From JBBREP01 sp036501845 (GTDB lineage: Bacteria > Actinomycetota > Acidimicrobiia > IMCC26256 > PALSA-610): a stretch of 60,238 nt of DNA. Of this stretch, positions 1 to 8,844 are shown one piece after another. Below the pieces are notes generated by a model. The model was given only the letters and a program-made list of their open reading frames with translations, was not told the origin of the DNA and did not search any database. The DNA is taken from NCBI GenBank assembly GCA_036501845.1, contig DASXZO010000029.1, forward strand, positions 1 to 60,238, written 5' to 3'. Positions within the stretch are counted from its first letter, which is position 1. The number at the start of each line of letters is the position of its first letter. The translations under genes and the position numbers were made by a program.

Positions 1-100
1 GCAGCGCGAGAATTTTGCGCGGCGATGTAGAGAATGGCGTGACGGCTCCGTCCTTGAGGTGCATGCGGCCGGTCGAGCCGCCGACACACGAGGAGAACAC

Positions 101-508
101 ATGGCCAAGTACCTGTTGCTCAAGCACTACCGCGGCGCCCCGGCGGCCGTGAACAACGTGGTGATGGACCAGTGGACGCCCGACGAGGTGGCCGCGCACA
201 TCCAGTTCATGCACGACTTCGCGGCGCGGCTCGAGGGCACCGGCGAGCTCGTCGATGCGCAGGGTCTCTCACCCGACGGCGTGTGGGTGCGCTCCGACGG
301 TGGTGGCCGACCGCCGGTGACCGACGGACCGTTCGCCGAGACGAAGGACCTGATCGCCGGCTGGATGATCATCGACGTCGACAGCTACGAGCGGGCGATC
401 ACCCTCGCTGGCGAGCTCTCGGCGGCACCCGGCGCCGGCGGTGAGCCGATCCACGAGTGGCTGGAACTCCGAGCCATCATGGCCGCGCCGCCGACCGTGA
501 CGGAATGA
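101..508 (+). CDS. YCII-related DGPF-domain protein (ECF42 partner)
   Basis: A small soluble protein of about 135 residues with the YCII-like ferredoxin fold. The motif DGPFAETKD near the middle is the hallmark of the DGPF family. Its biochemical role is not established; DGPF genes are typically found beside ECF42 sigma factors, and that is so here, since its stop codon overlaps the start of the sigma gene in an ATGA. The ATG at 101 was chosen because AGGAG lies just upstream at the right distance and the protein then begins MAKYLLLK, as relatives do; an in-frame start at 59 would add residues unlike the family. A second DGPF gene lies at 38509. Confidence 0.9.
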   Translation: MAKYLLLKHYRGAPAAVNNVVMDQWTPDEVAAHIQFMHDFAARLEGTGELVDAQGLSPDGVWVRSDGGGRPPVTDGPFAETKDLIAGWMIIDVDSYERAITLAGELSAAPGAGGEPIHEWLELRAIMAAPPTVTE

Positions 509-1668
509 CTCTCGACGAACTGGAGCTCCGCCGGCTCGTACCGAAGGTGTTGAGCGTCCTCGTCCGTCGCGGCGCAGATCTCGCGACGGCCGAGGACGCC
601 GTGCAAGAGGCGCTGATCCGTGCCATCTCCACGTGGGGCGACGACGCACCCTCGAATCCCGAGGGCTGGCTGATCACCGTGTCATGGAGATCGTTCCTCG
701 ACATGGTCCGATCCGACGCGGCTCGTCGCGATCGGGAGGTGCGATTCGGGAGCGAGCCGCCCACGGGAATCGCGCCGAGCGCCGACGACACGCTGCACCT
801 CTACTTCTTGTGCGCGCATCCCGACTTGAGTCCGTCGTCGGCGATTGCGCTCACGCTGCGAGCCGTCGCTGGTCTCACCACTCGGCAGATCGCGCAGGCC
901 TACCTCGTGCCGGAGGCGACGATGGCACAGCGCATCAGCCGAGCGAAGCGCACGGTGGATCGTGTGGGCCTCGATCGACCTGGTGACCTGCAGACGGTCA
1001 TGCACGTGCTCTACCTCGTGTTCAACGAGGGCTATTCGGGCGATGTCGATGTGGCGGCCGAGGCGATGCGCCTCGCTCGACAACTCAACACCTTGGTCGA
1101 CGACCCAGAGGTCGAAGGCTTGCTCGCGTTGATGTTGCTGCATCACGCGCGCCGCCGCAGCCGCACCAGTTCGGACGGCGGGATCGTTCCGCTCGCGAAA
1201 CAGGACCGCAGTGGGTGGGACAGCGCGCTCATCGCCGAAGGGGTCGCGATCCTGCAAGCCGCGCTGACGCGCGATCGGCTCGGCAAGTACCAGGCCCAGG
1301 CAGCAATTGCGGCGCTGCACGCCGACGCCACCCGATTTGAAGACACCGACTGGGTGCAGATCGTCGAGTGGTACGACGAGCTTTTGCGGTTCACGGACAC
1401 GCCGATCATCCGCCTCAATCGTGCGGTCGCCGTTGGTGAAGCCGACGGCGCGCCTGCCGGCATGGCCGCGCTCGCCGAGATCGACGCCGACGTCGTGCGG
1501 CACGACGCAGTGGCGGCCTATCTCCACGAGCGCAACGGCGATCTCGAACTCGCGGCGCAGCTCTACGCGGCGGCAGCGCGCAACGCTCCGAACCTCGCGG
1601 AGCGCGATCACCAGACTCGCGAAGCGGCTCGGGTGAACCATCTCCTGCGGGAACGCTCGGTCACCTGA
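505..1668 (+). CDS. ECF42-type RNA polymerase sigma factor with C-terminal helical extension
   Basis: A sigma-70 family extracytoplasmic-function factor of 387 residues, about twice the length of a plain ECF sigma. Region 2 is at the N-terminus (AEDAVQEAL, NPEGWL) and region 4 follows at about residues 110-160 (LTLRAVAGLTTRQIAQAYL, MAQRISRAK). The remaining 200 residues contain the conserved VFNEGYSG and a TPR-like segment ending in LNRAVAVGEADG, which is characteristic of ECF42 proteins that lack a classical anti-sigma factor. ATG 505 sits in an ATGA overlap with the DGPF gene, so the two are translationally coupled. In the family the extension is thought to control activity; the target promoters cannot be read here. 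Confidence 0.92.
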   Translation: MTLDELELRRLVPKVLSVLVRRGADLATAEDAVQEALIRAISTWGDDAPSNPEGWLITVSWRSFLDMVRSDAARRDREVRFGSEPPTGIAPSADDTLHLYFLCAHPDLSPSSAIALTLRAVAGLTTRQIAQAYLVPEATMAQRISRAKRTVDRVGLDRPGDLQTVMHVLYLVFNEGYSGDVDVAAEAMRLARQLNTLVDDPEVEGLLALMLLHHARRRSRTSSDGGIVPLAKQDRSGWDSALIAEGVAILQAALTRDRLGKYQAQAAIAALHADATRFEDTDWVQIVEWYDELLRFTDTPIIRLNRAVAVGEADGAPAGMAALAEIDADVVRHDAVAAYLHERNGDLELAAQLYAAAARNAPNLAERDHQTREAARVNHLLRERSVT

Positions 1669-1736
1669 GCGCGCCGTCGTGTCGTGACGTAACGTCAACG
1701 CGGTCGCCCGGTCGCGGGCGGGTAGGGCGGTGCGTG

Positions 1737-2870
1737 ATGAGTGGGTTCGGTCGATTGCGCGCGTTGGTGTGTGTCGTTGCAGGTTTGGTCGGTGCGGTGA
1801 GCGTTGTGGCTTCGCCGGCCCTGGCAACGACGCCGACACAGCTGACATGGCACCGACAGACCGCCGCGATGCCAGCGGGCCACGAGACCAATCCCGAGCT
1901 CCTCGCGACATCGTGTGCGAGCGCGACGTATTGCCTCACTGTCGGCGACAACTACGACGGCTCGCGGCGCCTCGCCGAGATCTGGAACGGCTCGAAGTGG
2001 GCGATCGACGTCACCCCGGCGCCCGCCGGTGCCAGCGAGACTGGCTTCGCGGGCGTCGACTGCGTATCTGCGACGTTCTGCATGATCGTCGGCGATACCG
2101 ACCAGGTGGCTCTGGCGGAACGGTGGGACGGCCACGCCTGGACCGTGCAGTCGCCGCCGAGCCACACGAAGAACGCCGCGCTGGACGGCGTGACTTGCCT
2201 GTCGAGCACCTGGTGCCTCGCCGTCGGATTCGACGGCGGGAAGGTCCTCGCCGACGTATGGAATGGCACGCAATGGACGATCACTGCGGCGCAGTCGCCC
2301 GTGTCCGGCGACTTCCTCAACGGAGTGACGTGCACATCGACGACGAACTGCATCGCGGTCGGGTCGACGGGGGGCGGGAACCTGTCCTCGGCGTCCCTGC
2401 TGATCGAGCGCTGGAACGGCACGACGTGGCACGTCGAGGCGAACAACAAGGCCGGTGATTCCAGCGCGTCGCTCCAGGGAGTGGCGTGCCTCAGCGCGAC
2501 GAACTGTTACGCGGTAGGACTCCACAGCCCGGCTGAGTACACGCCCGTGCGGCTCGTGGAGCATTGGAACGGCAGCACGTGGAAGCCTGTGACGGCGCTC
2601 GGCCCACAACCACCGTCGGGGTGGTCAATTTTCGAGGCGATCAGCTGCGCGGGCGGCCAGTGTGTTGCGGCCGGTGCGAGCGACTACGAACGGATGCCGT
2701 TCGTCGACCGAGTCGCGACAGGCGCATGGACGGTGCAGACCACACCGACGCTCGCCAACGGTGGAGGGTTCTTCGGCGTGTCGTGCGTGTCGGCAACCGC
2801 ATGCGTCGCGAGCGGTTTTGCGAACGGTGGAAGCACCATCACGCAACCACTGATCGAGCGGAGCAGCTGA
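1737..2870 (+). CDS. Secreted repeat protein with Cys-paired WNG repeats
   Basis: An exported protein of 377 residues. A signal peptide (LRALVCVVAGLVGAVSVV, cut near ALA-TTP) is followed by six or seven repeats of about 45 residues. Each carries a pattern like GVxCxSxxxCxAVG and then a xERWNGxxW strand, so each repeat probably contributes one disulfide and the whole may form a beta-propeller-like array. Such proteins are common in high-GC actinobacteria and have no defined function. The start is either GTG 1734 or ATG 1737; the ATG was preferred. It stands alone between the sigma gene and a convergent SDR gene. Confidence 0.75.
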   Translation: MSGFGRLRALVCVVAGLVGAVSVVASPALATTPTQLTWHRQTAAMPAGHETNPELLATSCASATYCLTVGDNYDGSRRLAEIWNGSKWAIDVTPAPAGASETGFAGVDCVSATFCMIVGDTDQVALAERWDGHAWTVQSPPSHTKNAALDGVTCLSSTWCLAVGFDGGKVLADVWNGTQWTITAAQSPVSGDFLNGVTCTSTTNCIAVGSTGGGNLSSASLLIERWNGTTWHVEANNKAGDSSASLQGVACLSATNCYAVGLHSPAEYTPVRLVEHWNGSTWKPVTALGPQPPSGWSIFEAISCAGGQCVAAGASDYERMPFVDRVATGAWTVQTTPTLANGGGFFGVSCVSATACVASGFANGGSTITQPLIERSS

Positions 2871-2902
2871 CGAGCGTCGCGCACAGATTTGCGGATCGGC
2901 GC

Positions 2903-3706
2903 TTAATCCGTCGTCGCGGCCTGATGCTTGACGCCTACGAGGAACATCTCGGTGAGGCGGCGCGGCGCTTCGGTGAGCATCGGGAACATCTGTGCTCGCT
3001 TTGGGATGCGCACGTGGCGGCAGTCTTTCTCGACCGCCTTGATCACTTCGTCGGCAACTGTTTCGCGCGGTACGTCGGTGAGCAGTTGGAGCCGGCGGAA
3101 GCGCTTGAAGCTGTCGTCGGTGGGCGAGTAACTACCGGCTTCGTCGAGCATGTCGGTGGGGATCGGTCCGAGCTCGACGACCGTGGTGCCGATCGGAAGC
3201 CCCTTGAGATCGGCGCGTAGTCCCGCGGTGAAGTGGGTGAGGCCGGCCTTTGTCGACGCGTACGCGCACAAGCCCGGGAACGCGCCGACACCCGCGAGCG
3301 ACGAGATGTTGACGATGTGGCCGCCACCGCGCCGCAGCATCAGCGGGATGGCCTGGCGGCAAAGCTCGACCGGCGACAGCAAGTTGACGCGGAAGATCTG
3401 CTCGACGTCTTCCGGTGTGCAGTCGGCGATCGACTTGGCGATCCCGATGCCCGCGTTGTTGACGAGCACATCGATCGGCTCCGCCTCTTCTTCGACGCGG
3501 CGCAGAAGCGTGCTCACTTGGGCGTGGTCGGCAAGGTCGGCCGGATGCGCGGTCCCGCCGAGATCGGCCGCCAACTTTTCGATCGCGTCGGCGCTGCGCG
3601 CGACGAGCGCAACCGTGGCGCCCGCCTCGGCGAATCGTGTGGCGAGGGCTTCGCCGATGCCTCTCGACGCCCCCGTGACGAGCACGCGCTTACCCCGTAG
3701 TTGCAT
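2903..3706 (-). CDS. Short-chain dehydrogenase/reductase (SDR)
   Basis: A classical SDR of 267 residues that would oxidise or reduce a carbonyl/alcohol group with NAD(P)(H); the substrate is unknown. The N-terminal Rossmann motif TGASRGIGEA, the NNAG strand motif (VLVNNAGIG), the catalytic Ser in NISS and the YASTK Tyr/Lys pair are all present, so it should be active. The start at 3706 gives MQLRGKRVLVTGASRG, a normal SDR N-terminus; an upstream GTG would add 28 residues that do not fit the family. It is convergent with the secreted repeat protein. Confidence 0.9.
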   Translation of the reverse strand: MQLRGKRVLVTGASRGIGEALATRFAEAGATVALVARSADAIEKLAADLGGTAHPADLADHAQVSTLLRRVEEEAEPIDVLVNNAGIGIAKSIADCTPEDVEQIFRVNLLSPVELCRQAIPLMLRRGGGHIVNISSLAGVGAFPGLCAYASTKAGLTHFTAGLRADLKGLPIGTTVVELGPIPTDMLDEAGSYSPTDDSFKRFRRLQLLTDVPRETVADEVIKAVEKDCRHVRIPKRAQMFPMLTEAPRRLTEMFLVGVKHQAATTD

Positions 3707-3857
3707 ACGCGGGACAGTACCTTCGCCTGCAAACGCCAGCCAGAGGATCCGCGCGATGCCGCGATGCGACGAGCCCCCTCGCTGCGCCACGCCATCCGGC
3801 GAGTGACGTCGCCCGACGGCCGGCGATCACCCGCAGCCGCGCGCACTACGTTGCAGC

Positions 3858-4502
3858 GTGATGACCCTCGAGGCCTACCGCGTCGACAACGCGGTCGCGG
3901 TGGACGATGCTGCCGCGCTGGAAGCTTGGAGCCGCGCCGCGCGACCCGTGTTGACGCAGCTGTCAAAGCGCTATGGCGCACTGACTGCGCCGGACGATCT
4001 CGCGGAATCGATGCAGGTGCTCTCGGGCATCCGCACTCACGAAGCCGCCGAGCTCTGGATCAGTGACGTGCTCGACGCCGTCGATCACGAGTGCTTCGCT
4101 CGCCAAGAGCCGTTGCTCTCGGCGTTCTGCGTAGGCGAGGACGGCCGAGTGGGCGAGCGCTACGCAACGCGTGCGGCCACTCTCAGCCCCACGGCGATCA
4201 CCGACATCGAGATGCACGCGGCAACGCAACGACTCGAAGCCCACCGCTATCACGGCGCGGTGCTGCCGGTCGACGGTGGCCGCCCGGCCCTCCCGAAGCA
4301 ACTCGCGACCGTGCGCGCCTCGGCCGCCAAAGCATCGACGACGCGCACGCGCGCGTCGGGCACGGCAACCGCCGCGCCCCGCAAGCGGACCGCGGCGCCC
4401 CGCGCGCCGAAGAAACCCGACCCGCCCAAGCGCCCGGTGTGCCCGACCTGTTTCCTGCAACTTCCCCTCACCGGCCGCTGCGACAACTGCGACCCTGAAT
4501 AG
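3858..4502 (+). CDS. Hypothetical protein with C-terminal zinc ribbon
   Basis: I do not recognise this 214-residue protein. The N-terminal 130 residues look globular and helical. An Ala/Thr/Arg/Lys/Pro-rich linker at about residues 150-190 leads to a short CxxC-CxxC zinc ribbon (CPTCFLQLPLTGRCDNC) at the very end. The layout suggests a nucleic-acid- or protein-binding tail, but that is inference. Start is GTG 3858 or ATG 3861. A TACGTT box at 3847-3852 lies 5 or 8 nt before these, so the mRNA may be leaderless. Confidence 0.6.
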   Translation: MMTLEAYRVDNAVAVDDAAALEAWSRAARPVLTQLSKRYGALTAPDDLAESMQVLSGIRTHEAAELWISDVLDAVDHECFARQEPLLSAFCVGEDGRVGERYATRAATLSPTAITDIEMHAATQRLEAHRYHGAVLPVDGGRPALPKQLATVRASAAKASTTRTRASGTATAAPRKRTAAPRAPKKPDPPKRPVCPTCFLQLPLTGRCDNCDPE

Positions 4503-4539
4503 CGGAGTTGCCGTCAGCCCTCTCCCAGGACATAGACGA

Positions 4540-4557
4540 TCCGATATAATCGGAGCA
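4540..4557 (+). promoter_or_regulatory. Perfect -10 box inside a palindrome, leaderless start of a putative TA operon
   Basis: A consensus TATAAT at 4545-4550 lies exactly 6 nt before the ATG of the HTH gene at 4557, so transcription would begin at or beside the start codon. The box is embedded in a palindrome with 6-bp perfect arms, TCCGAT (4540-4545) and ATCGGA (4549-4554), separated by ATA. An operator over the -10 box fits autorepression by the HTH protein encoded directly downstream. No good -35 is visible at 17 bp. Confidence 0.65.
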
Positions 4558-4886
4558 TGACCCCGGGAGAGCTGCTCCGTGATGTCCGCCGGCGCCGCGG
4601 GCTGACCCAGGCCGATCTGGCGCGGCGCGCCGGCACGTCGCAACCCGTGGTCTCGGCCTACGAGCACGACCGGCGCGACCCGAGCGTCGGCACCCTGCAA
4701 CGGCTGGTCGACGCGGCGGGCGAGCAACTGCAGATCAGTGCCGATGTGGCCACGAGTGGGCCACCGCCGGCGCGGAGCCTCGAGGAGCACGGGCGCCGCC
4801 TCGTCGACGTACTCCTCCTTGCCGACGCGATCCCTGCGCGGCCCCGCACGCGCGTGCTGCAAGCGCCGCGGCTCGTGTCGGTGTAG
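4557..4886 (+). CDS. XRE-family HTH regulator, putative antitoxin
   Basis: A 109-residue protein with a Cro/C1-type helix-turn-helix over residues 5-60 (RRGLTQADLARRAGTSQPVV, then AYEHDRRDPSVGTLQRLV), followed by a shorter tail of about 45 residues. Only 2 nt separate its stop from the next gene, which encodes a nucleotidyltransferase. HTH protein plus nucleotidyltransferase is a recognised toxin-antitoxin layout in which the HTH partner neutralises the enzyme and represses the operon. The palindrome over the -10 box supports autoregulation. There is no Shine-Dalgarno; translation is probably leaderless. Confidence 0.85.
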   Translation: MTPGELLRDVRRRRGLTQADLARRAGTSQPVVSAYEHDRRDPSVGTLQRLVDAAGEQLQISADVATSGPPPARSLEEHGRRLVDVLLLADAIPARPRTRVLQAPRLVSV

Positions 4887-4888
4887 CT

Positions 4889-5431
4889 GTGCCGACGCTG
4901 CCCGAACGCGTGGTCGCGCTGCACGATGCCTTGACGCATCTGCCCCACGCGTTCGGCGGTGCGCTGGCCTTGGCGTACTACGCCGAACCGCGGGCCACCA
5001 TCGACATCGATCTGAACGTGTTCGTATCTGCTGACCGTTACGCCGACGTGGCCGCGCCGCTCATCGCGCTCGGTGTGCACGCCGACGAACCCGACGCGGT
5101 GGCAGCCGTGACGCGCGACGGCCAAACGCGGGTGATGTGGGACGCCACACCCATCGACCTCTTCTTCTCGTACGACGCGTTTCACGACGCTGCCGCGGCA
5201 GCGTGTCGCAGCGTTCCGTTCGCCGACTCGACGATCGCGATCTTGGCGCCCGAACATCTCGTGGTGTGCAAGGTCGTGTTCGACCGCGCCAAGGACTGGG
5301 TCGACATCGACGCGATGATCGAGGCCGACATCGCGCTCGATGCCGCTGAGGTGCTGCGATGGGTCGGCCGCATCGCCGGAGACACCGATGCCCGCTACCA
5401 ACGCATCGCGTCGGTGCTCACTCGCCGTTGA
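4889..5431 (+). CDS. Nucleotidyltransferase-fold protein, putative toxin
   Basis: A 180-residue protein resembling the nucleotidyltransferase superfamily used by AbiEii- and MNT-type toxins. Visible motifs are GGALALAYY near residue 18 and TIDIDLNVF about 12 residues later (a D-x-D metal site), with a later APEHLVVCKVVFDRAKDW helix containing the conserved Lys that such proteins share. The GTG start at 4889 lies 2 nt after the HTH stop, implying coupled expression. A role as a growth-arresting enzyme that modifies tRNA or another acceptor is inferred from family and context; a housekeeping nucleotidyltransferase is the alternative. Confidence 0.75.
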   Translation: MPTLPERVVALHDALTHLPHAFGGALALAYYAEPRATIDIDLNVFVSADRYADVAAPLIALGVHADEPDAVAAVTRDGQTRVMWDATPIDLFFSYDAFHDAAAAACRSVPFADSTIAILAPEHLVVCKVVFDRAKDWVDIDAMIEADIALDAAEVLRWVGRIAGDTDARYQRIASVLTRR

Positions 5432-5452
5432 CAGGCGACGCCAGTATCGACG

Positions 5453-6352
5453 TCAGTAGTGCCAGGGGAACGACGACCAGTCGGGCTCACGCTTTTCGAG
5501 GAACGAATCGCGACCTTCCTGCGCCTCGTCGGTCATATAGGCGAGACGCGTTGCCTCGCCCGCGAACACCTGCTGGCCGACGAGGCCGTCGTCGATCAGA
5601 TTGAAGGCAAACTTCAGCATCCGCTGTGCGGTCGGCGACTTGGCATTGATCGCCGCGGCCCATTCGAGCGCCACCCGCTCGAGGTCGACGTGCGGCACGA
5701 CGGCATTCACCATGCCCATCCGGTAGGCGTCGTCGGCTGAGTACTCACGCCCGAGGAAGAAGATCTCGCGCGCGAACTTCTGACCGACCTGGCGAGCCAG
5801 ATACGCAGAGCCGAAGCCTCCGTCGAAGCTGGCGACATCGGCGTCGGTCTGCTTGAACCGTGCGTGCTCCTGCGACGCGAGTGTGAGGTCGCACACCACG
5901 TGCAACGAGTGCCCGCCGCCAGCCGCCCAGCCGGGTACCACCGCGATCACGACCTTGCCCATGAACCGGATGAGACGCTGCACCTCGAGGATGTGCAGCC
6001 GGCCGGTGCGGCCCGCGTCGACAGTGTCCGAGGTGTCGCCGGACGCGTATTGGTAGCCGCTCTTGCCACGAATCCGTTGATCACCGCCAGAACAGAACGC
6101 CCACACGCCGTCGCGCGGCGAAGGACCGTTGCCGGTGAGCAGCACGCAACCCACGTCGCTCTGTTGCCGCGCGTGATCGAGCGCCCGGTAGAGCTCGTCG
6201 ACGGTGTGCGGACGGAACGCGTTGCGCACCTCGGGACGGTTGAACGCGACGCGCACCGTGCCGTGGTCGACGGCGCGATGGTACGTGATGTCGGTGAAGT
6301 CGAAGCCGTCAACCGCCGACCACGCCGCCGGATCGAAGAGTTCGGAGACCAT
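5453..6352 (-). CDS. menB: 1,4-dihydroxy-2-naphthoyl-CoA synthase
   Basis: MenB closes the second ring of the naphthoquinone nucleus, converting o-succinylbenzoyl-CoA to 1,4-dihydroxy-2-naphthoyl-CoA in menaquinone synthesis. The 299-residue protein has the crotonase fold: FNRPEVRNAFRPHTVDEL at the N-terminus, the GGDQRIRG loop, the oxyanion-hole segment GWAAGGGHSLHVVCDLTLAS, QTDADVASFDGG with the MenB-specific Asp, and the diagnostic C-terminus WSSFPWHY. Length and motifs match actinobacterial MenB throughout. No other men genes are in the window, so it stands outside a men operon here. It faces the putative TA operon. Confidence 0.96.
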   Translation of the reverse strand: MVSELFDPAAWSAVDGFDFTDITYHRAVDHGTVRVAFNRPEVRNAFRPHTVDELYRALDHARQQSDVGCVLLTGNGPSPRDGVWAFCSGGDQRIRGKSGYQYASGDTSDTVDAGRTGRLHILEVQRLIRFMGKVVIAVVPGWAAGGGHSLHVVCDLTLASQEHARFKQTDADVASFDGGFGSAYLARQVGQKFAREIFFLGREYSADDAYRMGMVNAVVPHVDLERVALEWAAAINAKSPTAQRMLKFAFNLIDDGLVGQQVFAGEATRLAYMTDEAQEGRDSFLEKREPDWSSFPWHY

Positions 6353-6404
6353 GACCCGAGATCATCACACGCCCGGCGGGTGCGCAGCACCGAGGCTGGC
6401 GCCG

Positions 6405-6863
6405 TCACAGGCCGACGAGGCGGATCTCGGGGTTCAAACGAACGAGCTCGGCCGCCACGACGACCAGACCGTTCAGATGCCCCGCGACCCGTACCGTGCC
6501 CGCGGAGCCCGTCCGCACTTGCAGGTCAGCCTGTCGATTCCAGGGCCTTCTGATCTCGACCACATCCACGACCGGAACGGTGACGACTCGCCCTGGCGCA
6601 GTGAAGATCACACTGTCCCCGGACACGATGATGTCCTGCGCAAGCCTGCGGTAACGGCCACGACCGATGAGCGCCATTCCGAGCCACAAGGCGCCGATCA
6701 CGGCCAACGAAGCCGACGCGGCGGAGTGCGCGAGCACGGCCAAGGTGAGCATGACCGCGCCCCCGATACCGCTGTACCACAGCGCCGCCACTAGCACTCG
6801 CGACCATCCGCGAGCGACGTGCGCCTCAACAGGATTGCGATCAGCCGCTGGACCTGAGTGCAT
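6405..6863 (-). CDS. Small membrane protein with two TM helices and PH-like domain
   Basis: About 152 residues. Two hydrophobic segments near the N-terminus (VLVAALWYSGIGGAVMLTLA and ASLAVIGALWLGMALI) form a hairpin. A beta-rich cytoplasmic part follows (DIIVSGDSVIFTAPGRVVTV, VVDVVEIRRPW) that resembles the small bacterial PH-like domains found behind such hairpins. Function unknown. ATG 6863 is preferred because DNA upstream is less GC-rich and looks non-coding; GTG 6941 and ATG 6905 are in frame. It lies between menB and a reductase gene, all on the minus strand. Confidence 0.6.
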   Translation of the reverse strand: MHSGPAADRNPVEAHVARGWSRVLVAALWYSGIGGAVMLTLAVLAHSAASASLAVIGALWLGMALIGRGRYRRLAQDIIVSGDSVIFTAPGRVVTVPVVDVVEIRRPWNRQADLQVRTGSAGTVRVAGHLNGLVVVAAELVRLNPEIRLVGL

Positions 6864-6956
6864 CACACCAATATCGACACTTGCGACAACGTCGCTTATG
6901 CCCATTCGGTTCGATACCGCGCATCTGGTGGCCCGTGCCACGGCCTCGCCACGCCG

Positions 6957-7517
6957 TCAGGCCGTGACGCGATAGTGGAGGTAAGCGACGCCGCTGTCGA
7001 AGCGATGCGCGTCGAGGAGTTCGAGGTCGGCGCGCATGTCGCGGGGGAGGGCTGCCTTCCCGGAGCCGACGAACACCGGACAGACGAACATGTGGCACTC
7101 GTCGACGAGCCCGGCCTTGAACGCCTGCGCGGCGAGATGCGCGCCGCCGATGTCGAGATCCCCGGCGGCCGACGCCTTCAGCTCACGAACCGCGGCGGGA
7201 TCGAACGCTCGCTCGAGTTGGGTGTTCGCCGTCGACACTTCCTTCAGCGTCGTGGAGTAGGCCACCTTGTCGGCCGCCTGCCACACGCGCGCGAATTCGC
7301 CCATGAGGTCCGACTGCGCGCCCAGGCTCGGGTCGGTCTCCCACACGGCCATCGTCTCGTACATGCGCCGTCCGTACAGGTATGTGCCGGCCGGCCGGAG
7401 GAGATCGGTGATGAACGCGAAGACATCGTCGCTGGGTTCGGTGAAATCGAACTTGCCGCTCGCGTCCTCGATGTAACCGTCGAGGGTGACGTTGGCGATG
7501 TAGTTCAGCTTCCCCAT
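6957..7517 (-). CDS. Dihydrofolate reductase-like protein (RibD C-terminal family)
   Basis: A 186-residue protein of the RibD-C/DHFR-like family. It begins GKLNYIANVTLDGYIED, has YLYGRRMYETMAVWE at about residue 50 and the NADPH-binding strand DLDIGGAHLAAQAFKAGLVD near residue 120, ending VAYLHYRV. Members are NAD(P)H-dependent reductases of mostly unknown substrate; actinobacteria carry many copies. GGAGG lies just before the ATG, supporting the start. A second member of the family is at 8100-8717. Confidence 0.88.
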   Translation of the reverse strand: MGKLNYIANVTLDGYIEDASGKFDFTEPSDDVFAFITDLLRPAGTYLYGRRMYETMAVWETDPSLGAQSDLMGEFARVWQAADKVAYSTTLKEVSTANTQLERAFDPAAVRELKASAAGDLDIGGAHLAAQAFKAGLVDECHMFVCPVFVGSGKAALPRDMRADLELLDAHRFDSGVAYLHYRVTA

Positions 7518-7621
7518 GCCACCTCCAGTGCTCCTTGGCTGCGCGACACGCGCGATCGCGGTCGAGTGCTCGACCGTAATCGGAGCGACCCACCGTTTCG
7601 GGCGCCGTACTCTTGTTGGCC

Positions 7622-8089
7622 GTGCGCAGCGATTCGATTGTGGGCTCGACCGGCGGCCTGCACTTCGCCGACGGACCCGACCATGGGCGCGTGCTGATCT
7701 CCGCAGCCGAGACCGACGGCGCCTACTCGCTCATGGAGTGGACGATCGCGCCGCGCTCGACGGACTCGCACAACGACCACCGTGACTTCGGCCCGCATCG
7801 GCACGACGCGATCGAAGAGGTGTTCGTCGTGCGCAAGGGGTCCCTCGACTTCCTGTTGCACGACGAAATCGTCACCATGCACGCTCACGACGTGGTGCGG
7901 GTTCCGCCGGGGGTGCGACACGGCTATCTGAATCGCTCGGGTGCCGATGTCAAGATGCTCGTGTCGTTCGTTCCCGGTGGCTTCGAAACCCTCTTCCTCA
8001 AGTACCGCTCGGATCAACCGACGGCACCCGACCCGGGCTTCGTCGAAGACGCCGCGCAACTCTTCGCAACGGAATTCGAGCATCAATAG
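7622..8089 (+). CDS. Cupin-domain protein
   Basis: A single-domain cupin of about 155 residues. The first cupin motif is visible as GPHRHDAIEEVFVVRKGSLD (two His and the Glu) and the second as HDVVRVPPGVRHGYLNRS with the third His, so the metal site is complete. Substrate unknown: family members include dioxygenases, isomerases and sugar-binding proteins. GTG 7622 was chosen because a TACTCT box lies 8 nt before it; in-frame TTG codons at 7613 and 7616 are alternatives. It is convergent with the reductase gene at 8100, leaving only 10 nt. Confidence 0.8.
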   Translation: MRSDSIVGSTGGLHFADGPDHGRVLISAAETDGAYSLMEWTIAPRSTDSHNDHRDFGPHRHDAIEEVFVVRKGSLDFLLHDEIVTMHAHDVVRVPPGVRHGYLNRSGADVKMLVSFVPGGFETLFLKYRSDQPTAPDPGFVEDAAQLFATEFEHQ

Positions 8090-8099
8090 CCGTTCGCGA

Positions 8100-8717
8100 T
8101 TACTCGAACGTCATGTTGGCGTAGGTGGGAGCGCCTGCCGTCTCGTACGTGAGGTGCACGGTGCCGTTCGGGTAGACGTGCGAGTCGGCGAGATGGAGGG
8201 CGGCAGGAATGGTGCCGTCGCCGAACACTCGCTTGCCGCTGCCGAGCACGATCGGATACATCCACAGGCTCACGCGGTCGACAAGGCCGAGCTGCAGCAA
8301 CGACTGCAGGAGGTTGAGGCTGCCGATGATGTGCAGTTCGCTGTAGCGATCCTTGAGTGCAGCGACGCTCTTCGCGAGATCGCCGCCGAGGACTGTCGAC
8401 CCCTGCCACGCGAGCGGGTCAGTCAGCGTGCGGCTGGCGACATACTTCGGCACAGTGTTGAGGAGCCGGGTGAAGGGGAACTCCTCCGGAGCGTTGGGCC
8501 AGAAGGCGGAGAAGATGTCGTAGGTCTTACGCCCGAGTAGCAATGCGTCCATGTGACTCGCTTGCTCGAACATCACGTCATCGCCAGTGTCGTCGGCCGC
8601 GAGCGGTGCCTGCCACCCGCCGTGCTCGAACCCCTCGTCACGATCCTCGTCCGATTGACCGGGTCCTTGCGCCACACCATCGAGGGTGACGAACTCGGTC
8701 ACGATGAGCTTGCCCAT
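8100..8717 (-). CDS. Dihydrofolate reductase-like protein (RibD C-terminal family)
   Basis: A 205-residue relative of the reductase at 6957. It starts GKLIVTEFVTLDGVAQGPG, carries LLLGRKTYDIFSAFWPN and the nucleotide-binding stretch LHIIGSLNLLQSLLQLGLVD, and ends with a short beta strand. AAGGAG sits 7 nt before the ATG at 8717, which fixes the start; the frame remains open further upstream but that DNA overlaps the divergent esterase signal sequence. Enzymatic substrate is not known. Confidence 0.88.
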   Translation of the reverse strand: MGKLIVTEFVTLDGVAQGPGQSDEDRDEGFEHGGWQAPLAADDTGDDVMFEQASHMDALLLGRKTYDIFSAFWPNAPEEFPFTRLLNTVPKYVASRTLTDPLAWQGSTVLGGDLAKSVAALKDRYSELHIIGSLNLLQSLLQLGLVDRVSLWMYPIVLGSGKRVFGDGTIPAALHLADSHVYPNGTVHLTYETAGAPTYANMTFE

Positions 8718-8844
8718 TGCGGTGCTCCTTGCCGGTTGCGATGCGTCGACGTGTAGACGTCGCGCGCTTGCCGAACTCATCGCGGGCGCCGCGACAACTC
8801 GGCGACGTGGAGCAGCGCATCGGGATATGCGAAGATCGGCAACG

